Below are positions 26,035 through 34,632 of a stretch of DNA of 64,000 bases, one piece after another. The notes below the pieces were generated by a model. That model saw only the letters and a list, made by a program, of their open reading frames with translations. It did no database searches and was not told the origin of the DNA. This DNA is from Paenibacillus antarcticus (GTDB taxonomy: Bacteria > Bacillota > Bacilli > Paenibacillales > Paenibacillaceae). Position 1 is the stretch's first letter. Each line of letters opens with the position of its first letter. The DNA lies in the NCBI RefSeq assembly GCF_001637225.1, contig NZ_LVJI01000016.1:310001-374000 (forward strand), read 5' to 3'. A program made the position numbers and the translations under genes.

Positions 26035-26081
26035 AAGCATATCTGGCCGTCGTTGCAAAAACGGAGCAGATATGCTTTTCT
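26035..26081 (+). terminator. Terminator after GNAT gene
   Basis: AAGCATATCTG (26035-26045) pairs with CAGATATGCTT (26067-26077), with an inner CCGT/ACGG stem, followed by a T-rich tract. Confidence 0.75.
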
Positions 26082-26128
26082 ATTTAATAGGATCTATTGA
26101 GCAAATGAGTATAAAAAGAGGTGTAGTT

Positions 26129-26734
26129 ATGAATCAAGATCATGTAGTAGATGGAATAACATCGGATAGTTCTACATCCCCTAATGAACCAACTGGACAA
26201 CATAAGCCAGGATGGAAAGCGGAATTGTGGGATTGGATTAAAACAATTGTTGTTGTCTTTGTTATTATGATGTTGCTTAATGTATTTGTTTTTAATTTAT
26301 CAATGGTTAAAGGGCAATCGATGCAGCCCACATTAGTAGAACAAGAACGGCTATTCGTTAACAAAATCATTTATGAGTTCTCTGCTCCTAAAAATGGTGA
26401 AGTGGTAGTATTACATGATCCAAGTCAAGATGATAGTAAGAAGGATTTTCTTGTTAAACGTGTGATCGGCATTCCCGGAGATGTGGTTGAAGTCAAAGAA
26501 CACAAGCTATATCTAAATGGTCAATTACAGCAGGAAGATTATATTGATGTGGACATTCAAGATGAGGATTTCGAAGGAATTAAGCTTGCGGATGATCAAT
26601 ATTTCGTCATGGGTGATAACCGTCATCTAGGTGAGAGTAAGGATAGTCGTTATTTTGGTACTGTAACATCAGATTTAATTGTGGGTAGGGCAGAATTCAT
26701 ATTTTGGCCATTGAATAAAATTAGAGGACTTTAG
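26129..26734 (+). CDS. sipS: Type I signal peptidase
   Basis: A 201-residue membrane protease that cleaves signal peptides. After a short cytosolic N-terminus there is one membrane anchor (KTIVVVFVIMMLLNVFVFNL). Box B SMQPTL carries the catalytic Ser, box D LVKRVIGIPGD the catalytic Lys, and box E MGDNRHLGESKDSR is present. The ATG at 26129 follows AAAGAGG and gives a normal length; the frame is open further upstream. The queG-ogt fusion gene starts 26 bases downstream. Confidence 0.93.
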   Translation: MNQDHVVDGITSDSSTSPNEPTGQHKPGWKAELWDWIKTIVVVFVIMMLLNVFVFNLSMVKGQSMQPTLVEQERLFVNKIIYEFSAPKNGEVVVLHDPSQDDSKKDFLVKRVIGIPGDVVEVKEHKLYLNGQLQQEDYIDVDIQDEDFEGIKLADDQYFVMGDNRHLGESKDSRYFGTVTSDLIVGRAEFIFWPLNKIRGL

Positions 26735-26760
26735 TCTGTTATATAGCATAAGGAGACGAT

Positions 26761-28485
26761 GTGGAGATGACGTTAGAACATGTACGCTCACCCTATGCTC
26801 CCTCGCCATCCGTATGGGAGCAACTGAAAAGAGACATTCAATTAGCTGCGCCTAGTTTAGGAATTGATGATATTGGTTTTGCTACTGCCGATCCTTTTGT
26901 TTCACTGAAATCTATTCTACAGAATCACCGTGATAAAGGATATGAGTCAGGCTTTGAAGAACCTGATTTAGATAAAAGGGTGACACCCGCGCTACCATCA
27001 TCACAACCGACATCCTTAATTTCGATAGCAGTGGCATATCCATCCAAAATGGTGAACCCTCCGAAATCAGAACCAGGGGCCTACAGAGGAATATTAGCCC
27101 GCTCTGCATGGGGTAGGGATTATCACTATGTGTTACGAGAAGCGATGCAGAAGTTGGAGGATTTCATTAGGGAGCGTGTTCCCGAAGCAGTCTTAGAAAG
27201 TATGGTTGATACCGGTGCACTAGTCGACAGGGCGGTGGCTGAACGAGCAGGTATTGGCTTCAGTGCGAAGAACTGTATGATTATTTCACCGAAGTGGGGT
27301 TCTTGGATCTATTTAGGAGATATGGTAACCAACATTCCTTTTCCACCAGATACCCCTGTAACCGAAGATTGTGGTGAGTGTACTAAATGTATTGATGCTT
27401 GTCCTACAGGCGCGCTTGTAGGACCCGGACAGCTTGATGCACAGCGATGTGTATCTTTTTTGACGCAAACCAAAGGACTATTAGAAGAAGAGCAGATGCG
27501 AAAGATCGGGAATCGTCTTTATGGCTGCGACACATGTCAGATTGTTTGTCCTAAGAATCGAGGAAAAAGTTGGGATCATAACCAACAGTTACTCCCTGAT
27601 CCTGAGATCACTAAGCCGCTATTGCTACCCATTCTTGATCTTACCAACCGAGAATTCAAGGAGAAGTTCGGAGAGAGCGCTGCGGCTTGGAGAGGGAAGA
27701 AACCGATGCAGCGCAATGCGATTATTGCATTGGGTAATTTTAAAGATCGTTCTGCCGTACCAAGACTCGAAGAAGTGCTGTTAAAGGACCCTCGTTTTGA
27801 AATGAGGGGGACTGCTGCATGGGCACTAGGACGTATTGGAGGTGAGGAAGCTTTGAATAGTGTGAATAAAGGACTGGCTATAGAAGACGATGTGAAGGTT
27901 AAGGAAATGCTAATGAAAGCGAAAGAAAAATTAGAACCATCGACTGCGCTTGAAGAAGAGCATTCTCAAGAGATCATTTATTACGATGAAATAACAACAC
28001 CTATTGGGGTATTAACGTTGTGTACATCGGTCAAGGGAATCTGTTTAATTGAAATGGATTCTTTTACGACGAAGGAAGCCGTAATACAACAATGGTCCCG
28101 CAACTGGGCCCAAGACGCTGAATTTATATATGATGGAGATCGTTTATCCGAGGCTAAGACACAGTTAGAGCAATATTTCGCGGGGGAACGTAAACAATTT
28201 GATCTCCCGATTGATATGAGAGGTACTTTATTCCAGCTACAAGTATGGACCGCAGTTGCCGATATTCCTTATGGGGAGACTTGTTCCTATGGACAATTAG
28301 CGGAGGCTATTGAGCGTCCGAAGGCGGTAAAAGCCGTTGGAGGAGCAACCAATAAGAATCCGATTCCGATTATCGTACCGTGTCACCGTATCATTGGTGC
28401 AGACAATTCGCTTGCGGGCTATGTTTATGGTCACGAAATCAGAAGCCAACTGTTGTCCTTAGAGGGGTCATTACCCGAAAGATAA
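26761..28485 (+). CDS. queG: Fusion: epoxyqueuosine reductase QueG + HEAT repeats + O6-methylguanine-DNA methyltransferase
   Basis: A 574-residue three-part protein. Residues about 1-310 are QueG, the cobalamin-dependent enzyme for the last step of tRNA queuosine synthesis, with a catalytic region GIGFSAKNCMI and two 4Fe-4S motifs (CGECTKCIDACP and CDTCQIVCP). Residues about 318-395 carry HEAT-like repeats (RNAIIALGNFKDRSAVPRLEEVL). Residues about 405-570 form an Ogt domain with the active-site motif PCHRI, Cys541, which removes alkyl groups from DNA. All catalytic residues look intact. The GTG at 26761 is preferred because AAGGAG lies 6 bases before it. The tRNA-modification/DNA-repair pairing in one chain is unusual in general, though relatives in this genus may share it. 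Confidence 0.92.
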   Translation: MEMTLEHVRSPYAPSPSVWEQLKRDIQLAAPSLGIDDIGFATADPFVSLKSILQNHRDKGYESGFEEPDLDKRVTPALPSSQPTSLISIAVAYPSKMVNPPKSEPGAYRGILARSAWGRDYHYVLREAMQKLEDFIRERVPEAVLESMVDTGALVDRAVAERAGIGFSAKNCMIISPKWGSWIYLGDMVTNIPFPPDTPVTEDCGECTKCIDACPTGALVGPGQLDAQRCVSFLTQTKGLLEEEQMRKIGNRLYGCDTCQIVCPKNRGKSWDHNQQLLPDPEITKPLLLPILDLTNREFKEKFGESAAAWRGKKPMQRNAIIALGNFKDRSAVPRLEEVLLKDPRFEMRGTAAWALGRIGGEEALNSVNKGLAIEDDVKVKEMLMKAKEKLEPSTALEEEHSQEIIYYDEITTPIGVLTLCTSVKGICLIEMDSFTTKEAVIQQWSRNWAQDAEFIYDGDRLSEAKTQLEQYFAGERKQFDLPIDMRGTLFQLQVWTAVADIPYGETCSYGQLAEAIERPKAVKAVGGATNKNPIPIIVPCHRIIGADNSLAGYVYGHEIRSQLLSLEGSLPER

Positions 28486-28529
28486 AGTATTCGGGATAAT
28501 AAGTAATTAGGCCATGTGGGGGAACATAT

Positions 28530-29564
28530 ATGAGATATGTAAATATTGCTGATGTAGAAGCAGGGCAATTTCTTGGGAAGTCCGTATACTCTGGAAATGG
28601 AACAGTACTGTTAGGGGCTGGAATTCAACTCACCGTATATATGGTCAATACGCTCAATCGAATTGGCGTAACAATGATATATATTAAGGACGCTTTATAC
28701 GATGATGTAGAGACCTCTGACATGCTGACCGAAGCAACGAAACAGAGTCTCATGCATGGGATAAGTGATACGTTTGAAGCCGTGCGCTCAGGTAAGGAAT
28801 GGAATGCACAATTAATTGGCACAACTGTCGATACGCTGCTATCTGATGTCTTGAGTAACAAAGAATTGCTGGTTCAATTAACAGATATTCGAACTGCCGA
28901 CAATGCACAGTACATTCATGCCATGAATGTCTGCCTACTATCTACAGTTATGGGTATTAATATGGGTCTGAATTATATTCAGGCCAAAGAGTTGGCTATG
29001 GGCGCCTTGTTGCATGATATTGGCAAGAACAACATATTGAAGGAAGAAGAAGTTGCTCCTGGTGTGAGGAATCACCATACATGGCGAGGATATGAGAAAC
29101 TCAAGAATAAGCGAGAATTTAATCTCCTAATTGCACATGTTGCTCTCCAGCACCATGAAAGAGTGGATGGATTCGGTCTACCGCGGGGCTTGGAGAATGA
29201 TGAAATTCATATTTATGCGAAGATCGTTGCTGTGGCCAATACCTATGATCATTTAATAAGCCAATTGGAGGGAGATAGAGCACTTCTTCCACATGAGGCA
29301 TGCGAAGAACTAATGGCTATGTCGGAGAAACAATTAGACAGGGAAGTGTTGATACAATTCACGAGGATGGTCTCAATCTATCCGAATGGTACGGGTGTTA
29401 GGTTGTCAACGAAAGAGAACGGTGTTGTCGTGAGTCAGCACAGGGGCTTGCCGGGGCGACCTGTTATACGTATTATACGAAATAGTAATGGAGATAGTCT
29501 GGAGATCGAAGAAATAGATCTAGCCACTGAAACCACCATCTTTATTGACAAAGTACTCGCTTAG
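28530..29564 (+). CDS. HD-GYP-type phosphohydrolase
   Basis: A 344-residue protein with an HD-GYP domain in its central and C-terminal part. Metal-binding motifs are visible: HAMNVCLLS, LLHDIGKNNIL and HHERVDGFGLPRGLEND. The eponymous GYP is replaced by GLP. HD-GYP proteins hydrolyse cyclic-di-GMP, but the altered motif leaves activity and substrate open. The N-terminal 100 residues look like a sensing domain. Start ATG follows GGGGGA. It is separated from the fusion gene by about 44 bases. Confidence 0.85.
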   Translation: MRYVNIADVEAGQFLGKSVYSGNGTVLLGAGIQLTVYMVNTLNRIGVTMIYIKDALYDDVETSDMLTEATKQSLMHGISDTFEAVRSGKEWNAQLIGTTVDTLLSDVLSNKELLVQLTDIRTADNAQYIHAMNVCLLSTVMGINMGLNYIQAKELAMGALLHDIGKNNILKEEEVAPGVRNHHTWRGYEKLKNKREFNLLIAHVALQHHERVDGFGLPRGLENDEIHIYAKIVAVANTYDHLISQLEGDRALLPHEACEELMAMSEKQLDREVLIQFTRMVSIYPNGTGVRLSTKENGVVVSQHRGLPGRPVIRIIRNSNGDSLEIEEIDLATETTIFIDKVLA

Positions 29565-29656
29565 AATTATATTTGCTAGCCTCTAAAGGACATGCTATGA
29601 TATGTTCGTATGTAAGCAAGTAAGACAAATTCTTGTAAATTATCGAGGTGGCCGAA

Positions 29657-29890
29657 ATGAATATTGCACTTCCTATTATTACGCTAATTGTAGGATTAGT
29701 TGGCGGATTCTTCATTGGCGTATATTACTTACGCAAGCAGATGGAGAAAATGCAGAATAATCCAGAAATGCTACAGAAGATGGCTAAACAGATGGGTTAT
29801 AATCTGAATGGTAAACAGATGCAAAAAGCACAGCAAATGATGAAGAATCAGCCTGCTGTACCGAAGAGAGGCCAAAGCCGTAAAAGGTAA
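29657..29890 (+). CDS. yneF: YneF-family small membrane protein (UPF0154)
   Basis: A 77-residue protein with one membrane helix (ALPIITLIVGLVGGFFIGVYYL) and a Met/Lys/Gln-rich cytosolic tail with the family segment MLQKMAKQMGYNLNGKQ. This matches YneF/UPF0154 of Bacillales, function unknown. The ATG at 29657 lies behind GAGGTGG; a GTG at 29648 overlaps that site and is rejected. Confidence 0.9.
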   Translation: MNIALPIITLIVGLVGGFFIGVYYLRKQMEKMQNNPEMLQKMAKQMGYNLNGKQMQKAQQMMKNQPAVPKRGQSRKR

Positions 29891-29936
29891 GTAATCTTTC
29901 TATCCGGGAAGTATGGCCGTGAGAGGAGGATGTACT

Positions 29937-30533
29937 GTGTCTGGAGTTAAAGACTATGTAAACACGGATGTAGGTAACAATCGTGAGAAGATAGAATATC
30001 ACATTGAACAAATTCTAAACCTTATTGGTGAGGATACTAAGCGTGAAGGACTGCTTGAGACGCCAGCGCGTGTCACTCGCATGTACGAAGAAATCTATGC
30101 GGGTTATGAAGTAGATCCACGAGATGTGCTAGGTGTAACTTTTGATGAAAATCATGAGGAACTTGTCATTGTGAAGGATATTGTGTATTACAGTCAATGT
30201 GAGCACCATATGGCACCTTTCTTTGGGAAAATTCATATTGGATACATCCCAAGTGGAAAAATTGCTGGACTCAGTAAGTTTGCACGTTTGGTTGAGGCGG
30301 TAACTCGTCGCTTGCAGGTGCAGGAACGTATTACATCTCAAATTGCGGATATTCTTAATGAGGTATTAGAACCGAATGGCGTAATGGTTGTCGTTGAAGG
30401 TGAGCATTTATGTATGTGTTCTCGCGGGGTGAAGAAACCGGGAAGCAAGACAGTTACTTCTGCTGTCAGAGGAATCTTCCGTGAAGATTCAGCTAGTCGT
30501 GCAGAGTTCTTATCTCTGCTCAGAGACTATTAA
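29937..30533 (+). CDS. folE: GTP cyclohydrolase I
   Basis: A 198-residue enzyme that opens GTP to dihydroneopterin triphosphate, the entry to folate and other pterins. Zinc-ligand and catalytic blocks are visible: CEHHMAPFFGKIHIGYIP and HLCMCSRGVKKPGS. The GTG at 29937 is preferred: GAGAGGAGG lies 6-7 bases upstream and the N-terminus becomes MSGVKDYV. The frame is open slightly further upstream. A strong terminator follows. Confidence 0.95.
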   Translation: MSGVKDYVNTDVGNNREKIEYHIEQILNLIGEDTKREGLLETPARVTRMYEEIYAGYEVDPRDVLGVTFDENHEELVIVKDIVYYSQCEHHMAPFFGKIHIGYIPSGKIAGLSKFARLVEAVTRRLQVQERITSQIADILNEVLEPNGVMVVVEGEHLCMCSRGVKKPGSKTVTSAVRGIFREDSASRAEFLSLLRDY

Positions 30534-30552
30534 TGGATTTGATTAGATAAAC

Positions 30553-30590
30553 AAAAGAGGCTCTGTCGATTTCGGACAGAGCCTCTTTTG
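30553..30590. terminator. Bidirectional terminator after folE
   Basis: AAAAGAGGCTCTGTC (30553-30567) pairs with its reverse complement at 30575-30589. A and T runs allow use on both strands. Confidence 0.9.
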
Positions 30591-30621
30591 TTGTTAAATA
30601 TAATAAGCCATAGTTCTTCTA

Positions 30622-31632
30622 TTATTCTTTGAGAATGGATGTGTTAATGTTCGTCTTAACTTCTTCAAGAAATGAAGAGACACGACGTAAGTAATCGCGA
30701 GAGTGCTCGCGAAAGATGAGTTCATGATGACTATCTTCAACGATCCATGAGGTAGAGAGTGGATTACTCTGATTGGAAGCTAGCTTTTCAGCAATGCCAA
30801 AAGGAGCTTTCTCATCTTGAGTTCCATGTATGAAGAAGATGGGGAAAGGATAATCCTTACTTTTTACTTGTTGGTATGGAATCTGATTGAGGCTTGTTCC
30901 ATTTAACACTGGAAATAGTAACTCTAATATTTCTAATGATGGATGGCGAGGCAGATCGATCTGGTTCTTAATATTGTGATATAACGTGTCTGGTTCTAAT
31001 AGAAAGGTACTATCAAGAATCATAGCATCCACATCATTTGTTTGCAGACCCGCTTGAAGCGCCGTGCCTGCGCCCATGGAGAAGCCCCATACGATAATCT
31101 GCTCTGCATCGCGTTCCTTAGCAAGTTTAATAGCGCCTAGTAATTGCTGTGTTTCAATTTTACCGCCTGTCGCGACATCCTTATTGTATTCAGCTGCAAA
31201 TCCATAGTCGAACATAAGCACGTTATAATTGAGGCTGTGAGCATAATGAGCAAGATCATACATAGGAACCCATGATTCCTCACGATTAGCGCCATAGCCA
31301 TGGCTGAACACAATGGTCCTTTTAGACCCTTTAGCAGGAATATACCAACCATGCATCAGACGGCTATCATCGAGCGCAGGGAAAGTAACATTCTCATAAG
31401 CCATAGACTTAGCAGTTAACGGATTAGAATAGATCGGTGCAACCGTCGGATTGGATAATACCCAGGCAATGTAAGCATGTAGAGCAACGAAACAAAACAA
31501 TAGAAAAAAGATAATCGATAAAACGAGTGCAACAATAATATGTTTAACACGAATGAATCGAGATGAGGTCGGCTGAGTTAACTTTTGAATGGAATGAGAT
31601 TCTGGGGCATTAGTCCTAGTTAATATGTTCAT
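30622..31632 (-). CDS. Membrane-anchored alpha/beta-hydrolase
   Basis: A 336-residue hydrolase. One membrane anchor at about 30-55 (VKHIIVALVLSIIFFLLFCFVALHAYIAW) puts the catalytic domain outside. The oxyanion segment VFSHGYGANRE, nucleophile elbow GFSMGAGTA, an Asp in FFIHGTQDEKAPF and His in DSHHELIF are visible. The ATG at 31632 is preferred, since AAGGAGGGG precedes it. Substrate unknown; the fold is shared by lipases, peptidases and thioesterases. Confidence 0.85.
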   Translation of the reverse strand: MNILTRTNAPESHSIQKLTQPTSSRFIRVKHIIVALVLSIIFFLLFCFVALHAYIAWVLSNPTVAPIYSNPLTAKSMAYENVTFPALDDSRLMHGWYIPAKGSKRTIVFSHGYGANREESWVPMYDLAHYAHSLNYNVLMFDYGFAAEYNKDVATGGKIETQQLLGAIKLAKERDAEQIIVWGFSMGAGTALQAGLQTNDVDAMILDSTFLLEPDTLYHNIKNQIDLPRHPSLEILELLFPVLNGTSLNQIPYQQVKSKDYPFPIFFIHGTQDEKAPFGIAEKLASNQSNPLSTSWIVEDSHHELIFREHSRDYLRRVSSFLEEVKTNINTSILKE

Positions 31633-31802
31633 AATAAGCCCCTCCTTATAGGTCTTATTAATCGTATGCCTCACATTAATGAAAGTCAATGTAGTTGGGA
31701 CAATTGTTAACTAATTGTAATGTGTAGACTTTATTCAGGTTATTTCATATAATTATGTAACCATGTTTCACGTGATGAAACAACAAAGAGGGGCGATTCA
31801 TC

Positions 31803-32546
31803 TTGGAAGATCGCAAATTGACGGTCCGTTCGGTAGAACGGGCACTTGATATATTACTGTGTTTTACAAAAAATGTAGATCTCGGATTAACAGAAATAGC
31901 TGTGCAGATTGGGCTTCATAAGAGCACCGTTCATCGTCTATTGTCGACGCTTGAAGAGAGAGGTTTCGTTATTCGGGATGCTGCAACAGAAAAGTATCGT
32001 CTTGGAATGAAAATATGGGAACTATCCACGCATTTATCAAGAAGCGATGACCCAGCGATATTATTGCTACCCGCAATGGAGAAAGTACGGGACCACTTAG
32101 GCGAAACCGTGAGTCTTTACTTACGAGAAGGAAACGAACGACTACGGATTCAGGCGGTACAGAGTAATCAAGGCATTCGACGCGTAGCTCAGGTTGGCGC
32201 GAGACTTCCGTTGTATGTGGGTGCATCAAGTAAAGTTCTAGTAGCATTTGCATCGCCTGAAGAGCAAGAGGCATTGTTAAATGATCCTGAATGGCCTTCC
32301 TTGATTGATCGTGCAAGCTATATGGGGCAATTGCATGAAATTAGGGAAAGTGGATTTGCAATGAGCTTTGAGGAGCGGGAGCCAGGAGCTGCCGCTATTT
32401 CAGTCCCTATTGCGAATCGACAGGGCGTGGTGACTGCTGCACTGTCCGTATCAGGACCCGTTAACCGACTTTCTCTAGATACACTTTATGCGTTTGTGCC
32501 TTATTTAGTGGAAGCAGCACATGATATGGGCTTAATGATTCGATAA
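31803..32546 (+). CDS. IclR-family transcriptional regulator
   Basis: A 247-residue regulator. N-terminal winged helix: SVERALDILLCFTKNVDLGLTEIAVQIGLHKSTVHRLLSTLEERGF. C-terminal effector-binding domain ends in the typical GAAAISVPIANRQGVVTAALSVSGP segment. TTG start with GAGGGG upstream. No metabolic gene of an obvious IclR target lies beside it, so the regulon cannot be named. A terminator follows. Confidence 0.92.
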   Translation: MEDRKLTVRSVERALDILLCFTKNVDLGLTEIAVQIGLHKSTVHRLLSTLEERGFVIRDAATEKYRLGMKIWELSTHLSRSDDPAILLLPAMEKVRDHLGETVSLYLREGNERLRIQAVQSNQGIRRVAQVGARLPLYVGASSKVLVAFASPEEQEALLNDPEWPSLIDRASYMGQLHEIRESGFAMSFEEREPGAAAISVPIANRQGVVTAALSVSGPVNRLSLDTLYAFVPYLVEAAHDMGLMIR

Positions 32547-32554
32547 TAAATAGA

Positions 32555-32612
32555 CAAAAGGTAAGGAGTAGCTACCACTATCACTAGTGTTTGGCTGATC
32601 CTTACCTTTTTT
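32555..32612 (+). terminator. Terminator after iclR-type gene
   Basis: AAAAGGTAAGGA (32556-32567) pairs with TCCTTACCTTTT (32599-32610), followed by further T residues. Confidence 0.82.
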
Positions 32613-32708
32613 GTGTCAGAAATGTATATATGAAGCGACATGGAATATCGTTAGGTTTAGGAGGAAGCATAAGTTGCCTCAGAGAGAGAGAATAGCCGCC
32701 GCTTCAGG

Positions 32709-34163
32709 TTAATCGAGTGTGCTTAAATCACATTGTTCCAATGGAATGATTTTGGTCTTCTTCACCCATCGATATCCGAACCAGATCAACAAGAAGAGTG
32801 GAATACTGATATAGGATACGACAATGCCATACCAATCGATAGTTGCACCTGAGAAAGCTCCAAGGTTCTGTCCGAATATAGCGATTAAGCATAGGATGAA
32901 AGCGAAGATCGGACCAAATGGGAACCAACGTGCAACGAAAGGGAGTTCCGTAAGGGAATGCCCTTGGGCTACGAATGCACGGCGGAAACGATAGTGGCAG
33001 ACTGAGATAGCTAACCAATTGATAAATCCGCACATGCCAGATGCATTCAGTAGCCAGATGTAGACAACACCATCGCCGAAGAAGGAAGCGAGGAAAGCCA
33101 TCATACCTACTGCACTTGTTAGGAGTAGAGCATTTACCGGAATGCTACGTCGGTTCAACTTGCCTAGAAATTTGGGTGCTAGCCCATTCTTAGCCATGGA
33201 ATAAAGTACACGTGTCGCTGCGTACATACCAGAGTTGCCTGCCGATAGAACGGAACTTAGAATAACGGCATTCATGAGTGCTGCGGCAAAAGCAAGTCCA
33301 GCCTTCTCGAATATAAGTGTAAATGGACTAACTCCAATGTTATTGAGATCACTATTGAGAAGACTAGGATCGGTATAAGGAATTAGCATGCCAATAACAA
33401 AGATAGCGAAAATATAGAAAATAAGAATGCGCCAAAATACTTGGCGAATGGCTCGTGGCACATTCTTTCGCGGATTCTCACTTTCACCAGCAGCAACCCC
33501 AATCAGTTCTGTTCCCTGAAAAGAGAAACCAGCGGCCATAAATACCCCTACAAAGGCAAAGAATCCGCCGTGGAATGATGAGCCTCCAAGATTGAAATTC
33601 TTCATTCCAACAGCTTCGCCTCCAAGTATCCCGAAGATCATAAGTACGCCTACGGTAAGAAAAATAATGACCGTAATAATTTTAATTATAGCGAACCAAA
33701 ACTCTGATTCTCCAAAGCTTTTAGTGGATAAGAAATTTATTCCGAACATGATAAGTAGAAACAAGAGGCTCCATATAGCAGAAGGGCTGTCTGGGAACCA
33801 ATATTTAATGATGACTGTGGCTGCAGCGAGTTCTGCTGCAATGGTAATTGCCCAGTTATACCAGAAATTCCAGCCCACAGCAAAGCCAAATGCAGGACTT
33901 ACAAATCTTGAAGCGTATGTGCTGAATGATCCTGAGTCGGGCAGATACGTAGCCAATTCACCAAGGCTATTCATCAGGAAATAGACCATCAAACCAACCG
34001 CAGCATAAGCTAGTAACGCTCCGCCAGGACCAGAAGAGGAGATAGCACTTCCACTAGCGAGAAAGAGCCCCGTTCCAATGGATCCACCTAAAGCGATCAT
34101 TGTCATATGTCTTGCTTTGAGACTGGGCTTCAATGAACCTTCAGTCTCCTTATGATTCTTCAT
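32709..34163 (-). CDS. lysP: Lysine permease (APC family)
   Basis: A 484-residue transporter with about 12 helices. The first segment MIALGGSIGTGLFLASGSAISSSGPGG and SGSFSTYASRFVSPAFGFAVGWNFWYNWAITIAAEL are typical of the APC family and particularly of LysP. A lysine riboswitch with its terminator lies directly upstream on the same strand, which strongly supports lysine as substrate. Start ATG follows AAAGGGAGTG. Expression is predicted to drop when lysine is plentiful. Confidence 0.93.
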   Translation of the reverse strand: MKNHKETEGSLKPSLKARHMTMIALGGSIGTGLFLASGSAISSSGPGGALLAYAAVGLMVYFLMNSLGELATYLPDSGSFSTYASRFVSPAFGFAVGWNFWYNWAITIAAELAAATVIIKYWFPDSPSAIWSLLFLLIMFGINFLSTKSFGESEFWFAIIKIITVIIFLTVGVLMIFGILGGEAVGMKNFNLGGSSFHGGFFAFVGVFMAAGFSFQGTELIGVAAGESENPRKNVPRAIRQVFWRILIFYIFAIFVIGMLIPYTDPSLLNSDLNNIGVSPFTLIFEKAGLAFAAALMNAVILSSVLSAGNSGMYAATRVLYSMAKNGLAPKFLGKLNRRSIPVNALLLTSAVGMMAFLASFFGDGVVYIWLLNASGMCGFINWLAISVCHYRFRRAFVAQGHSLTELPFVARWFPFGPIFAFILCLIAIFGQNLGAFSGATIDWYGIVVSYISIPLFLLIWFGYRWVKKTKIIPLEQCDLSTLD

Positions 34164-34222
34164 TTATCATTACACTCCCTTTACAAATTAAATGCCTTGT
34201 CATGGAAGGGAAAGCAGACAGC

Positions 34223-34256
34223 AAAAAAGACCGCTGGAATGGATTCCGGCGGTCTT
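34223..34256 (-). terminator. Riboswitch-controlled terminator before lysP
   Basis: On the minus strand a GACCGC...GCGGTC stem with an inner GGAAT/ATTCC stem is followed by T6. It lies between the lysine riboswitch aptamer and lysP and is the expression platform. Confidence 0.9.
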
Positions 34257-34334
34257 TTCAATAGATATCAAAACAAATGCATGCCTCTATACAAACAGCA
34301 TAATGTCTTCTATTTATATGATCCGCACCCAACT

Positions 34335-34545
34335 TCCATGAAAGATAGCCCAACATAGCTTCCTTATCGAAGGAAACTATGACAGTTCTGCCCCTATTCG
34401 GAAAACAGACCCAGCATACGCGGCTAATTGAAGCAGCCTATATACTTCGGCGAAAGGCGCCTTTCGACCTGTGAATGATACGGCGGCTTCTTACGCCTCT
34501 TCACAGTCTACTCATCGCAATTCGCGACCTCTACCTCACCTTAGT
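34335..34545 (-). promoter_or_regulatory. Lysine riboswitch (L box)
   Basis: Read on the minus strand, this leader contains the L-box landmarks in order: AGAGGTCGCGA (near 34521-34532), GAGTAG, GAAAGG...CTTTCGCCGAAG (34446-34466), GCTGGGTCTG (34406-34415), ACTGTCATAG and GGGCTATC. They match the lysine riboswitch of lysC leaders. A Rho-independent terminator follows, so lysine binding should cause premature termination. It controls lysP. Confidence 0.93.
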
Positions 34546-34567
34546 AGGATGAGGATATCTTTACTTG

Positions 34568-34598
34568 ATTATACTGAACAATATCTAAGTATAATCAA
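34568..34598 (-). promoter_or_regulatory. Probable sigma-A promoter of the lysP leader
   Basis: On the minus strand TTGATT (34593-34598) and TATAAT (34568-34573) are 19 bases apart. Transcription would begin near 34560, just before the L box. Confidence 0.5.
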
Positions 34599-34632
34599 TT
34601 GTCATAGTAGGATCAAATGGATAAATATTGTA

